Origin: an uncultured Clostridia bacterium
GTDB lineage: Bacteria; Bacillota; Clostridia; Oscillospirales; Acutalibacteraceae
DNA length: 37,530 nucleotides
Direction: 5' to 3'
Assembly: GCA_945980035.1 (NCBI GenBank)
Contig: CAMFQG010000004.1
Coordinates: 1-37,530, forward strand
The notes under the pieces were generated by a model, which was given only the letters and a program-made list of their open reading frames with translations, did not search any database and had not been told where the DNA came from. This document shows, in pieces, positions 17,222-24,430 of this stretch (within the stretch, counting starts at the first letter, position 1; each line of letters begins with the position of its first letter). Made by a program: the position numbers and the translations under genes.

Positions 17222-18310
17222 TTAGGAATTTTTTTGCAATACTTCAACAAGAGCTTGCCCCAATAAATTTCCCGAATAGACAGCTTCCTCCAAAGTATTT
17301 GAATCTGTACCTATTTCTATAAGCAGAGAACCGGTGTTAATATTCATATTATATGCAAAGTTTCCGAAGTTTAAAGGTCTTGTAATTCCCTGAAATTTTG
17401 TTTCGCAGGTTTCTTGTAATTTCAAAGCAAAACGCAGATTATAATTCCAATTTGGAAAATTGTAATAGTCGTAAGCATTGTATCCCGACATTATCATAAT
17501 CTGTGCTCCCTTTTTTCCTTTATATGTAAAAGTAGGCTTTACTTTGTAGTTAGTATCGCCTATGGAATCTCTGTGAATATCAAGGGTTACCTTTATGTTA
17601 GGATATTTCTCAATATATTTTTCCACTGTTGCCCTGCTTCTTGAGTAGCTTCCGTTATAGGTGGAATCGTGGATAGTGGTATCGTGTATTACTCCTATCC
17701 CTGCATTTTTCAGCTGTTGTGCAATAGCCTCCCCTACTCTTACCACGTTATATCTTTTGTCCGAGGTACGCGGATAGTAGTCGGAATAATAATATCCTGC
17801 GTCGCAGTCAAGATAGCTTTCGCTTGTGTGGGTATGATAAATCAAAACCTGAATATCGTCATTATCTTCAATTTTAAAGCCTAAATTTTTCTTTAGAGTT
17901 TCCCCTATATTAAGGTTATAGGGGGTGCTGTTTTTAACATAAAAATTCTTATACTTTGTGCCACCGTCTGTAATATGCTTTGTATATACGGGATATTTCT
18001 TTTTATTCTTATGATTACCGTAGGTATTGTAGTAATCTGATGAAAATTTAATTATTTCTTCTGTAGAAGTAGTTTCCTCAGGTACGGTTTCTTTTTTGCG
18101 GTCGGTTACCTTTTCAGTAGTTTCGGCAGTGTCTGCTTCCGTGAAAAAACCGCCTTTAGACATAGTAAGTGCCGCTGCCATTAAAATTGCATTATCTCCG
18201 TTTACGTTAAAATCCGACAACCGAGTATATACGCAACAAACAGCAACGGACACAAGTATCAAGGACAAAAATCCACACAATACACCCTTTATTTTACTGC
18301 CCGGTTTCAA
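17222..18310 (-). CDS. spoIIP: Stage II sporulation protein P
   Basis: SpoIIP, a membrane-anchored peptidoglycan amidase/endopeptidase that works with SpoIID and SpoIIM during engulfment. 362 aa. N-terminal anchor (about 8-28), variable linker, then the SpoIIP domain (about 150-360) with zinc/catalytic motifs YHTHTSESY (H159, H161, E164), LDIHRDS and LLIEIGTDSNTLEEA. The start is TTG at 18310, preceded by AGGTGA. It lies 64 bp after gpr, the same order as in Bacillus. Confidence 0.95.
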   Translation of the reverse strand: MKPGSKIKGVLCGFLSLILVSVAVCCVYTRLSDFNVNGDNAILMAAALTMSKGGFFTEADTAETTEKVTDRKKETVPEETTSTEEIIKFSSDYYNTYGNHKNKKKYPVYTKHITDGGTKYKNFYVKNSTPYNLNIGETLKKNLGFKIEDNDDIQVLIYHTHTSESYLDCDAGYYYSDYYPRTSDKRYNVVRVGEAIAQQLKNAGIGVIHDTTIHDSTYNGSYSRSRATVEKYIEKYPNIKVTLDIHRDSIGDTNYKVKPTFTYKGKKGAQIMIMSGYNAYDYYNFPNWNYNLRFALKLQETCETKFQGITRPLNFGNFAYNMNINTGSLLIEIGTDSNTLEEAVYSGNLLGQALVEVLQKNS

Positions 18311-18345
18311 ACAATCACCTGCTTATATTTAGACTTCTATATTTC

Positions 18346-18372
18346 AAGGTATGCCGATAATTGTTTTATTAT
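18346..18372 (-). promoter_or_regulatory. Weak candidate sigmaE promoter before spoIIP
   Basis: Minus strand ATA - 16 nt - CATACCTT, compared with the sigmaE pattern ATA-N16-18-CATACANT (one mismatch). Known spoIIP genes are sigmaE-dependent, but AT-rich sequence gives such hits by chance. Confidence 0.3.
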
Positions 18373-18374
18373 GA

Positions 18375-19259
18375 TTACAACAGACCTTCCAAAATGCTAA
18401 GGTCAATATCCTTGTGAAGAGATGCGTTGATTGCCATTGAAATAAGTCTGCTTGCCCTGTCAACAAGCAAATCTATTTCCTTAGGTGTTACCACCATCTG
18501 CCTGTTCTGAGGTCTTAAAATATTTTTAAGCTCCTGTGCTGTTTTTTCATCTTCAACAGAAAGCAGGTCTGCGACTAATGTAACCGCCTCTACAACAGTG
18601 GGAACGCCTATTGCAATAACAGGCACTCCTACGGTTTCCTTTGTGATTTTTTTGCGGTGATTTTGAATACCTGCTCCGGGACTTATTCCTGTATCGCTGA
18701 TTTGCAGTGTGCAGCCTAATCTGTTAAGTCTCCTTGAAGCCAGTGCGTCAACCACAATAACTACAGAAGGCTTGACCTTTTTTACTATACTTTCGATATA
18801 CTCAAAGGTTTCTATACCCGTCTGTCCTGTTACTCCCGGACTTAGCACCGCAACCGGTCGCAAATTGTCAAGTCCTGTACTTCTTGCAATCTCCCCTGTT
18901 ATATGCCTTGTTGCAAGGACTCTGCTTACCGCCTGGGGGCCAAGTGCGTCAGGAGTAATATTCACATTTCCAAGACCGCATACCAGCACCAATCCGTTAA
19001 CAGGTATCAGCCTGCGTATTTCCTTTCCTATAACCTGTATTCTTTCGTCGGTGCTTAAAAAGTTATCCGTAAGAGGAGGCAAATCTATGGTAATGTATGT
19101 GCCCTGTTCCTTCCTCAGCTTTAGGCTTGCCTGATGATTTTTTACCACAAGCCTTGAAATATCAAGTCCGCAAACTCTGTTCTGAGTAAACTCCACTCCT
19201 GAAATATCTACTCCTGCTAACTCACGAGCTTCTACCGCAAGGTCTGTTCTTTTTTCCAT
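18375..19259 (-). CDS. gpr: Spore protease GPR
   Basis: Germination endopeptidase of MEROPS family A25 that degrades small acid-soluble spore proteins when spores germinate. I place the start at the ATG at 19259 (294 aa, MEKRTDLAVEARE), because GGGGTGG sits just before it; the ORF track starts three codons earlier at a GTG. Family motifs: TDLAVEA, TIDLPPL, VCGLGNVNITPDALGP, LSPGVTGQTGIE, VIVVDALASR, DTGISPGAGIQNHRK, VIAIGVPTVV. Shorter than the Bacillus protein (about 370 aa), as is common in clostridia. First gene of the cluster, behind a forespore-type promoter. Confidence 0.95.
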   Translation of the reverse strand: MEKRTDLAVEARELAGVDISGVEFTQNRVCGLDISRLVVKNHQASLKLRKEQGTYITIDLPPLTDNFLSTDERIQVIGKEIRRLIPVNGLVLVCGLGNVNITPDALGPQAVSRVLATRHITGEIARSTGLDNLRPVAVLSPGVTGQTGIETFEYIESIVKKVKPSVVIVVDALASRRLNRLGCTLQISDTGISPGAGIQNHRKKITKETVGVPVIAIGVPTVVEAVTLVADLLSVEDEKTAQELKNILRPQNRQMVVTPKEIDLLVDRASRLISMAINASLHKDIDLSILEGLL

Positions 19260-19274
19260 TGTAACCACCCCTAT

Positions 19275-19304
19275 TAGTATGGCAATAGTTTCTACTGTAT
19301 ATTC
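19275..19304 (-). promoter_or_regulatory. SigmaG/sigmaF-type promoter of gpr
   Basis: Minus strand GAATA - 18 nt - CATACTA, an exact fit to the sigmaG pattern GHATR-N18-CATNHTA, ending 15 bases before the gpr ATG. gpr is a known sigmaF/sigmaG target in Bacillus. The short leader is the one weak point. Confidence 0.65.
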
Positions 19305-19315
19305 TAAATTTATAC

Positions 19316-19344
19316 TTTACAACAGAAATATTGATTGCTATAAT
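19316..19344 (+). promoter_or_regulatory. SigmaA promoter of the dockerin peptidase
   Basis: TTTACA - 17 nt - TATAAT, 25 bases before the ATG at 19370. Divergent from the gpr promoter. Confidence 0.8.
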
Positions 19345-19369
19345 GTTTTTAACTAAAAAGGAGTTTATT

Positions 19370-20956
19370 ATGAAAAAACTTTCTTCTATACTGATTACAA
19401 TTATATTACTTGCAGCGGTTATTTCGGTACCTGTTTCGGTAAATGCTGCAGATATATCCATAAGCCAGGTATCTGCCGATACTGATTATGTTATACCTGA
19501 GGAAAATACTCTTCCCGAAAGCTACAGTTCCCTTGAATTAGGCTATTGCACAGAAGTTAAAACACAGACAAAAAATGCCTGTTGGGCGTATTCAACTATG
19601 GCAAGTCTTGAAAGCTGTTTTTTAAGGAATAACATTTTTACGGAAATACTCGATTTCAGCGAAAGTCATCTTGATTACTGGGGCAGTGTAAGAGAGGACG
19701 GTCAGGGTTGGCAAAGAGATCCATATGATGCAGGATATACCGATATTCCCATCGGCTATCTTACAAGCTGGAACGGCCCTGTTAACGAGGATAATTCCCC
19801 CACTGATTTCAGAGTAACCTCACTTGTATATCTGACAAAAAACGATATGGATAAAACAAAAGAGCTTATTATGAAAAACGGTGCCGTAACTGCTAACTTC
19901 AACACCCACAGCTTTGCCTACAGCAAGGACGCTTGCTCATACTGTCTGACAGATCCTATATCAGAAATAAACGGCCATACAGTCAGCGTTGTAGGCTGGG
20001 ACGATAACTACAGCAAAGAAAATTTCAACGGAAATTATACTCCGCAAAATAACGGAGCTTGGCTGTGCAAAAACAGTTGGGGTAATAACAACAGCATAGG
20101 CGGTTATCTTTGGATTTCATATGAGGACTACTATCTATTTAATGACCATTTCTTCGGCAACAGCTTTGGAATTAACGATTACCAAATTATTAACGAAAAT
20201 GATTATTTATATCAAAACGAGGAATATGGCGCAACCTATAACTTTGGCTATATAAACTCAGATATTATCACATACTATAATGTATTTGACTTTAGCGAAA
20301 AAGGCAACCGCCTTGATAAAGTGATTTTTGAAACTACCTCAAAGGGCGCCTCATACAAGGTTTATTACACTCCGGTAGATGATTCAGGCAAGCCTGTTGA
20401 TGATATATCAAAGAGAATTTTCCTTTGCGAAGGCACTGCTGACTACAACGGATATATCTGCTGTGACTTTGATGACATTACTCTGGCACAGGATAAGGGA
20501 GCTATTGCCGTTGAGATTGATACAACTGCTGTAAATCAAAGCTTAGAAAGTGAAGATATGCGTACGCAGAATAATATCGGCGTCAGCGAATGGTTAAGAA
20601 ACAGGGACAGCGGTAAGCTTATATTTCAGCAACAGGGTGAGTACGGAAAATCCTATGTAAGCTACAACGGAGAAGTTGTAGATGTTATGGATTTTTACAA
20701 TGATTATCTAAATGACAGTATCGGTGGTACGCTTGTAATCAAAGCATTAACAAACGAAACAGTAAATACTAAAATCCTTGGTGATGTAAATTTAGACGAA
20801 ACAGTGGATATTAATGACGCAACACTTATTCAAAGATACATTAATAAAAATGTTGTTAATCTAATGAACGACCAGCTTATTAATGCAGATTTTAACAAAG
20901 ACGGTGTGGTAAATATTAACGATGTAACCGCTATACAAAAGTATATTCTAAAATAA
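19370..20956 (+). CDS. Secreted papain-like (C1) cysteine peptidase with dockerin
   Basis: 528 aa from the ATG at 19370, chosen because AAAAGGAG precedes it and a signal peptide starts there (MKKLSSILITIILLAAV, cut near VNA); the ORF-track start is 39 bases too early. C1A peptidase domain (about 45-260): Cys71 in TKNACWAYSTMASLE, His203 in INGHTVSVVGWDD and Asn235 in CKNSWGNN form the catalytic set. A beta-rich domain (about 270-455) of the lectin-like type found after clostridial C1 peptidases follows, then a type I dockerin (about 470-528: DVNLDETVDINDATLIQRY and DFNKDGVVNINDVTAIQKY). It would put a protease on the same scaffold system as the amylases. Monocistronic. Confidence 0.93.
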   Translation: MKKLSSILITIILLAAVISVPVSVNAADISISQVSADTDYVIPEENTLPESYSSLELGYCTEVKTQTKNACWAYSTMASLESCFLRNNIFTEILDFSESHLDYWGSVREDGQGWQRDPYDAGYTDIPIGYLTSWNGPVNEDNSPTDFRVTSLVYLTKNDMDKTKELIMKNGAVTANFNTHSFAYSKDACSYCLTDPISEINGHTVSVVGWDDNYSKENFNGNYTPQNNGAWLCKNSWGNNNSIGGYLWISYEDYYLFNDHFFGNSFGINDYQIINENDYLYQNEEYGATYNFGYINSDIITYYNVFDFSEKGNRLDKVIFETTSKGASYKVYYTPVDDSGKPVDDISKRIFLCEGTADYNGYICCDFDDITLAQDKGAIAVEIDTTAVNQSLESEDMRTQNNIGVSEWLRNRDSGKLIFQQQGEYGKSYVSYNGEVVDVMDFYNDYLNDSIGGTLVIKALTNETVNTKILGDVNLDETVDINDATLIQRYINKNVVNLMNDQLINADFNKDGVVNINDVTAIQKYILK

Positions 20957-20986
20957 GTAAACCTCGCCTAAGCGAGGTTTATGTTT
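20957..20986. terminator. Bidirectional terminator between peptidase and CHAP genes
   Basis: AAACCTCGC-CTAA-GCGAGGTTT, perfect 9-bp stem, then ATGTTTTTT on the plus strand. The CHAP-gene stop codon lies inside the right arm. Confidence 0.88.
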
Positions 20987-21740
20987 TTTCTGTATATTCT
21001 ATTGCACAGTATCCCTCTACTCCGTTATACTCGGTGTATCCCCAGCTATAGTCAGAGCCTTTTAATACTGTAGTAATGTAAAGCCTTGTATTATAAGGTA
21101 TAGTTGAGATTATCCTAGAGTTTGTAGTAGCTCCTGCTCTGAAATTCAGCCCTGTTTCAGCCTTTGTTATATAGGTTGAATTTACCCTTTCGGCTTGATT
21201 AGTGAAATCATCAATATAAATGTATCCTTGAAATTTCCATCCGTCCTGTCCCGGATTGCTGTCGTTTACATTCGCATACGACAGATAAAAGCTTTTGCCC
21301 TCATAAGCAGAATTTGAAAAAGTAACGGTATCCTGAGTAATCTGCTCAACTACCGCAACGTGACCGCCATATACATTATCAAAGCAAGCGATTGCTCCTA
21401 AACGTGGCTCGTTTCCGTATTTGTAGATTTTATTGCTTTTGTTATATTCAAACCACCTGCCTGCATTACCTGTGCATAAGTTAGGTTTCTCTCCCAATAG
21501 CTCGTATGCTCTCCCCCACGCATATGCAGTACAATTTGGGATTCCGTAACCGCAGTTGTAAAATATATTGTCACTGTAGTAGCATTTATTTTGGTAGAGC
21601 GGCGGAGTAAATCTCGGAGAAAAATCCGACTTTTTATTAACATTCAAAGTAGTTATGCACAGTGAGGACAGTATTCCTAAAACAATAAGAACCGATAAAA
21701 TCCTCTTAAAGGTAATTTTTCGTATAATAATATTTACCAC
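20979..21740 (-). CDS. CHAP-domain cell-wall hydrolase with SH3 domain
   Basis: About 253 aa. N-terminal membrane anchor or signal (about 10-32), then a CHAP amidase/endopeptidase domain (about 55-180) with catalytic Cys70 in IPNCTAYAWGRAYELLG and His127 in YGGHVAVVE, then a bacterial SH3 domain (about 190-253, GLNFRAGATTNSRIISTIPYNT). Likely cleaves peptidoglycan at the cell surface. The ORF-track start is a GTG lying inside a possible ribosome site (AAGAGGTGG), and no ATG occurs before the hydrophobic segment, so the true start may be a non-standard codon slightly downstream. The start region overlaps an inverted-repeat array (21729-21780), suggesting repressor control. Confidence 0.88.
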   Translation of the reverse strand: MVNIIIRKITFKRILSVLIVLGILSSLCITTLNVNKKSDFSPRFTPPLYQNKCYYSDNIFYNCGYGIPNCTAYAWGRAYELLGEKPNLCTGNAGRWFEYNKSNKIYKYGNEPRLGAIACFDNVYGGHVAVVEQITQDTVTFSNSAYEGKSFYLSYANVNDSNPGQDGWKFQGYIYIDDFTNQAERVNSTYITKAETGLNFRAGATTNSRIISTIPYNTRLYITTVLKGSDYSWGYTEYNGVEGYCAIEYTEKT

Positions 21741-21780
21741 CTCTTACATTTACTGTAAATATTATGTGGTAAATATTTAC
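21729..21780. promoter_or_regulatory. Inverted-repeat operator array at the CHAP gene start
   Basis: Perfect 12-bp inverted repeat AATATTTACCAC (21729-21740) / GTGGTAAATATT (21766-21777). Between the arms is ATTTAC-T-GTAAAT (21748-21760), and the right arm overlaps GTAAATATTTAC. The hexamer ATTTAC/GTAAAT occurs five times in 52 bp. The position across the leader and start suggests a repressor site. Confidence 0.55.
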
Positions 21781-21792
21781 TTTTTATACAGG

Positions 21793-21822
21793 TAAAAAAA
21801 TAAACTGCCCTAAAGCAGTTTA
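21793..21822 (-). terminator. Terminator of the CmpB-like gene
   Basis: TAAACTGC-6 nt-GCAGTTTA, perfect 8-bp stem overlapping the stop codon, followed by TTTTTTT on the minus strand. Confidence 0.85.
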
Positions 21823-22554
21823 CTTCTTATCATCAGGTCTTGACATATGAGGATATACAAAATCCAAATACTCGTCATCAAAGTGTTTGTCAAGGAATCT
21901 TTCTATAGAGTTACTGCTGGGTATTCCCTGACTTCTCTCGTTTTGACGCCATATTGCGGCAACGGAAAGTAACGAGTCTATAATCATAAAGGTGGCTAAA
22001 ATAACCGTTAGCCTATATCCAATCTTTTTGGGGATTTTTTCAATATTTCTGCTTAAACAAGGATACACAAACCGCACCCAACACAAGCCTAACAAGCCCC
22101 AGATAAAACCAAACATTAAGTTTGTTCTTCCGCCTACGTTCAAAAAACTACCGCTGTAATCCCAACTTACAGTACCTACTACCTTCTCTTGGAAAAGGGA
22201 GCATAAAAATTCAAAGGAACTGCCAAGCAAAACAGAAATAGCAAATATCAAAACATCGTTAAGCTTATATAGCTTATAAAAGAAAACCGTCAGCAGTACT
22301 GCTCCTCCACCATATACAGGAATAAAGGGACCTATCACAAGGCCTGTACGTATTTCAAACCTGCCCAATGTTATTAAAGCCCAAAAGGTTTCAAGCACAG
22401 TACCGGCAACACAGCCGATAAGGAACACCCAAAACAGCTTGCAAAAGCTTAGCCCGCCTGCAAATTTATCCTTATCCTTTTCCTGTTCATATTCATTTAT
22501 ATTTTTATTTCTAAATTCATTATATCTGTTTTTTATTGATATTAATTTATTCAT
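21820..22554 (-). CDS. CmpB-type putative ABC-transporter membrane protein
   Basis: About 244 aa from the ATG at 22554 (GGTGAT 5-6 bases upstream; the ORF track uses a GTG three codons earlier). Matches the putative ABC-transporter type IV family (ABC_trans_CmpB) by its motifs: GCVAGTVLETFW, GPFIPVYGGGAVLL, GSSFEFLCSLFQEKV, WDYS...NVGGRTNL and WGLLG. It has five or six TM segments with a charged cytoplasmic N-terminus and C-terminal tail. The biochemical role is unproven and no ATPase partner is adjacent. Monocistronic. Confidence 0.8.
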   Translation of the reverse strand: MNKLISIKNRYNEFRNKNINEYEQEKDKDKFAGGLSFCKLFWVFLIGCVAGTVLETFWALITLGRFEIRTGLVIGPFIPVYGGGAVLLTVFFYKLYKLNDVLIFAISVLLGSSFEFLCSLFQEKVVGTVSWDYSGSFLNVGGRTNLMFGFIWGLLGLCWVRFVYPCLSRNIEKIPKKIGYRLTVILATFMIIDSLLSVAAIWRQNERSQGIPSSNSIERFLDKHFDDEYLDFVYPHMSRPDDKK

Positions 22555-22563
22555 AATAATCAC

Positions 22564-22869
22564 CGTATTACAAAAACGATTTCATATTTCATCTATTTTC
22601 AATTACATAATTTCCATAAAAAACGACTTTATGTTATAAAAGACGTCATACGCTAATGAAATTGTTGGAAGCATTATATAATATGTAAAAACCTGCAACA
22701 AGCTATTAATCTTAAATAGTAATGATAATACTTTATAAATATTACGTCAATAGAAAAAATACACAAATTCACCGGAAAACATCAAATAATTTAGTCATGG
22801 TAAGATAATGAATAAAAACAAATAGAAAATACAAATCATAAAAAAATTAAAAAAATTTGCAAAAAAGTG
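22564..22869. other. AT-rich intergenic region, no gene seen
   Basis: About 300 bp of very AT-rich DNA between the CmpB-like gene and the tRNA promoter. No credible coding frame, repeat or hairpin was recognised. Confidence 0.6.
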
Positions 22870-22898
22870 TTGACATAACATTATGTTTATGATAATAT
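22870..22898 (+). promoter_or_regulatory. SigmaA promoter of the tRNA genes
   Basis: TTGACA - 17 nt - TAATAT, 23 bases before tRNA-Thr. Confidence 0.82.
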
Positions 22899-22921
22899 AA
22901 TCAAGCGTCAAGAAAAGAAAC

Positions 22922-22997
22922 GCTGGTGTAGCTCAGTTGGTAGAGCAGCTGATTTGTAATCAGCAGGTCGGGGGTTCAAGTCCGTCCACCAGCTCCA
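22922..22997 (+). tRNA. tRNA-Thr (TGT)
   Basis: 76 nt including an encoded CCA. Acceptor GCTGGTG/CACCAGC, D-arm AGCTCAGTTGGTAGAGC, anticodon stem CTGAT/ATCAG with anticodon TGT, and T-arm GGGGTTCAAGTCCG. Confidence 0.97.
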
Positions 22998-23004
22998 TTT
23001 TTAT

Positions 23005-23033
23005 GTTAAGGCTTAATTTTATTAAGCCTTAAC
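23005..23033 (+). other. Hairpin between the two tRNAs
   Basis: GTTAAGGCTTAAT-TTT-ATTAAGCCTTAAC, a perfect 13-bp stem. No clear T-run follows, so it is more likely a processing signal or weak terminator than a full terminator. Confidence 0.6.
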
Positions 23034-23049
23034 TATTAAAACTAAATAT

Positions 23050-23134
23050 GGGAGAGTTCCCGAGTGGCCAAAGGGGGCAGACTGTAAATCTGTTGCGATT
23101 CGCTTCGGTGGTTCGAATCCACCCTCTCCCACCA
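23050..23134 (+). tRNA. tRNA-Tyr (GTA)
   Basis: 85 nt, class II with long variable arm, encoded CCA. Acceptor GGGAGAG (23050-23056) pairs with CTCTCCC (23124-23130); anticodon GTA in ACTGTAAATCT; T-arm GTGGTTCGAATCCAC. Its 3' half is the source of the repeats that follow. Confidence 0.97.
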
Positions 23135-23139
23135 AGAAG

Positions 23140-23173
23140 ATAAACACAGCATCCGCTGTGTTTATTTTCTTTT
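23140..23173 (+). terminator. Terminator after tRNA-Tyr
   Basis: ATAAACACAGC-ATCC-GCTGTGTTTAT, perfect 11-bp stem, followed by TTTCTTTT. The right half and tail recur at 23350-23371 before repeat R2. Confidence 0.88.
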
Positions 23174-23183
23174 GTGAAAATAC

Positions 23184-23324
23184 GAGGGTGGATTCGAAAA
23201 GCCCGTATAGAAAACAGTCCTGTGGACTGTTTTTAGGGCGATGGGATTGCAGAAGCCTTTCCCTTTTACGTGAACACAGGCGGCGAGATTGAAGCTTGTG
23301 CATTGATGAACATAACCCTCTCCC
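23184..23324 (+). repeat. tRNA-derived repeat R1
   Basis: 141 bp. It starts with GAGGGTGGATTCGAA, the exact reverse complement of tRNA-Tyr bases 23112-23126, and ends with CCCTCTCCC, a direct copy of the tRNA 3' end. It contains the hairpin AAAACAGTCC-TGT-GGACTGTTTT. The ends (AGGGT / ACCCT) can pair, giving a closed fold. Same length as R3 with about 3 differences. Confidence 0.9.
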
Positions 23325-23391
23325 CACTAAAAACAAAACGTAATATAAAATCGCTGTGTTTATTTTCTTTTATGGGAATAAGAGGGTGGAT

Positions 23392-23624
23392 TCGAAAAGC
23401 CCGTTTCGTCGTCCCAAAGTCCGCTTTGCTATAATTTTTTCAAAATTATTCTGCACGCTCCCTTGCTCCTCCTCTCCCCAAAGAGCAATTCTGCTCCTTG
23501 GGGTCCCCTCTTGGCAGTCCTGTGGACTGTTTTTAGGGCGATGGGATTGCAGAAGCCTTTCCCCTTTACGTGAACACAGGCGGCGAGATTAAAGCTTGTG
23601 CATTGATGAACATAACCCTCTCCC
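23392..23624 (+). repeat. tRNA-derived repeat R2, with 92-bp insertion
   Basis: Same ends and core as R1/R3, but about 92 extra bp lie between GCCCGT and CAGTCCTG. The insert includes the hairpin CCCCAAAGAGCA-ATTC-TGCTCCTTGGGG. The 20-bp lead-in (CGCTGTGTTTATTTTCTTTT) is shared with R1. Confidence 0.88.
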
Positions 23625-23670
23625 AAAACAGCAAAAAATGAAACGTAATACAGAGCAAGGTGTAATATTT

Positions 23671-23967
23671 ATGTCGAATTGTACATCAAAAAAATATATT
23701 TTGGACTTTTCAGAATGTAAATATTTTGAGGAAATTCATCAAAAAATTCAAACGGTCTTAGAATTGCCGGATTGGTATGGACAAAATTTGGACGCTTTAT
23801 GGGATTCAATTACAGGTATTATGTATCTTCCTGCGGAAATCACTATTATTTTTCAACCGCAAACTATACAGGCATTACAGTTATCAGATGAGGTTGATAA
23901 AATAATTACTGTTTTTAAGAAAGCTGCTAATGAATTTGGTGAAATTGTTTTGAATATTGTAAAGTAA
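23671..23967 (+). CDS. Barstar-like ribonuclease inhibitor / immunity protein
   Basis: 98 aa from the ATG at 23671 (AAGG upstream); the ORF-track start at 23596 reads through the end of repeat R2 and is not credible. Barstar-family features: KYILDFSECKYFEEIHQKIQ, PDWYGQNLDALWDSITG (the Asp/Trp-rich segment that faces barnase-type RNases), then a hydrophobic helix-strand end (EFGEIVLNIVK). Barstar homologues neutralise barnase-like RNases or toxin domains. No barnase or large toxin gene is in the window, so this is an orphan immunity gene here. It is followed after 45 bp by another small gene and bounded by repeats R2 and R3. Confidence 0.87.
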   Translation: MSNCTSKKYILDFSECKYFEEIHQKIQTVLELPDWYGQNLDALWDSITGIMYLPAEITIIFQPQTIQALQLSDEVDKIITVFKKAANEFGEIVLNIVK

Positions 23968-24012
23968 CAAATTTGACAAATCAAATTAACTACACCCTAT
24001 GGAGGTAAAAAA

Positions 24013-24261
24013 ATGAAGATGATGGATTGTGTTGAGATAATCGTTGAAAAGGAAAAATATGCCAAAAACGGCGTTCATAAGGGTATGCAGGGGTGGATTT
24101 GCTTAGACGATTGTACTGATGGATATTGGTTGGTAAATTTTCCCCAATGCGGTGAAAAAGATGATATTGCAGAAATCAGTATAAATGAAAAAGATATGAT
24201 AACAATCTCTGCTATAGATGCTGAAATAAACGAAAAAATAAAAGAAATGTTTGGTGAGTAA
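24013..24261 (+). CDS. 82-aa acidic protein, possible immunity protein
   Basis: Unrecognised. Good ribosome site (TATGGAGGTAAA) before the ATG. The sequence MMDCVEIIVEKEKYAKNGVHKGMQGWICLDD...GYWLVNFPQ reads like a small SH3/beta-barrel fold (KGMQGWI is similar to the turn in DUF4926-like and Imm-type small proteins). It is acidic, with a helical tail (INEKIKEMFGE). It is paired with the barstar-like gene between two tRNA-derived repeats and ends at a strong terminator. An immunity role is inference from the neighbour. Confidence 0.75.
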   Translation: MKMMDCVEIIVEKEKYAKNGVHKGMQGWICLDDCTDGYWLVNFPQCGEKDDIAEISINEKDMITISAIDAEINEKIKEMFGE

Positions 24262-24380
24262 CATTAAGCTAATATATTCAGTGACATATTAAGTGCTTTT
24301 AACAAATATTTATTTTTATTTTCTTTGGTTCGAAACTACCATAAAAATCAGAAATAACATCTTTTTTGCTCAACCCTTAC

Positions 24381-24420
24381 AACGAAACGAGTACATCACA
24401 CGATGTACTCGTTTCGTTTT
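24381..24420 (+). terminator. Strong terminator after the immunity-like genes
   Basis: Perfect 17-bp stem AACGAAACGAGTACATC / GATGTACTCGTTTCGTT with an ACAC loop, then TT and T-rich sequence. It directly precedes repeat R3. Confidence 0.85.
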
Positions 24421-24430
24421 GTGGGAATAA

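Noticed and set aside
21748-21777. WalR box (TGTWAH-N5-TGTWAH) upstream of the CHAP hydrolase
   Set aside because: TGTAAA-N5-TGTGGT fits only one half-site; the inverted-repeat description explains the sequence better.
23022-23336. 104-aa minus-strand ORF (VGEGGFEPPKRIATDLQSAPFGHSG)
   Set aside because: It is the antisense translation of tRNA-Tyr plus repeat R1, a well-known type of spurious protein.
23356-23626. ORFs on both strands across repeat R2, and the minus-strand ORF across R3 (24370-24645)
   Set aside because: They are translations of the non-coding tRNA-derived repeats; shared peptide (VHVKGKGFCNPIALKTVH) reflects the DNA repeat, not a gene family.
23671-24261. Complete toxin-antitoxin (barnase/barstar) pair
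   Set aside because: The 82-aa partner has no RNase-like motif and is acidic; no barnase-type toxin is present in the window.
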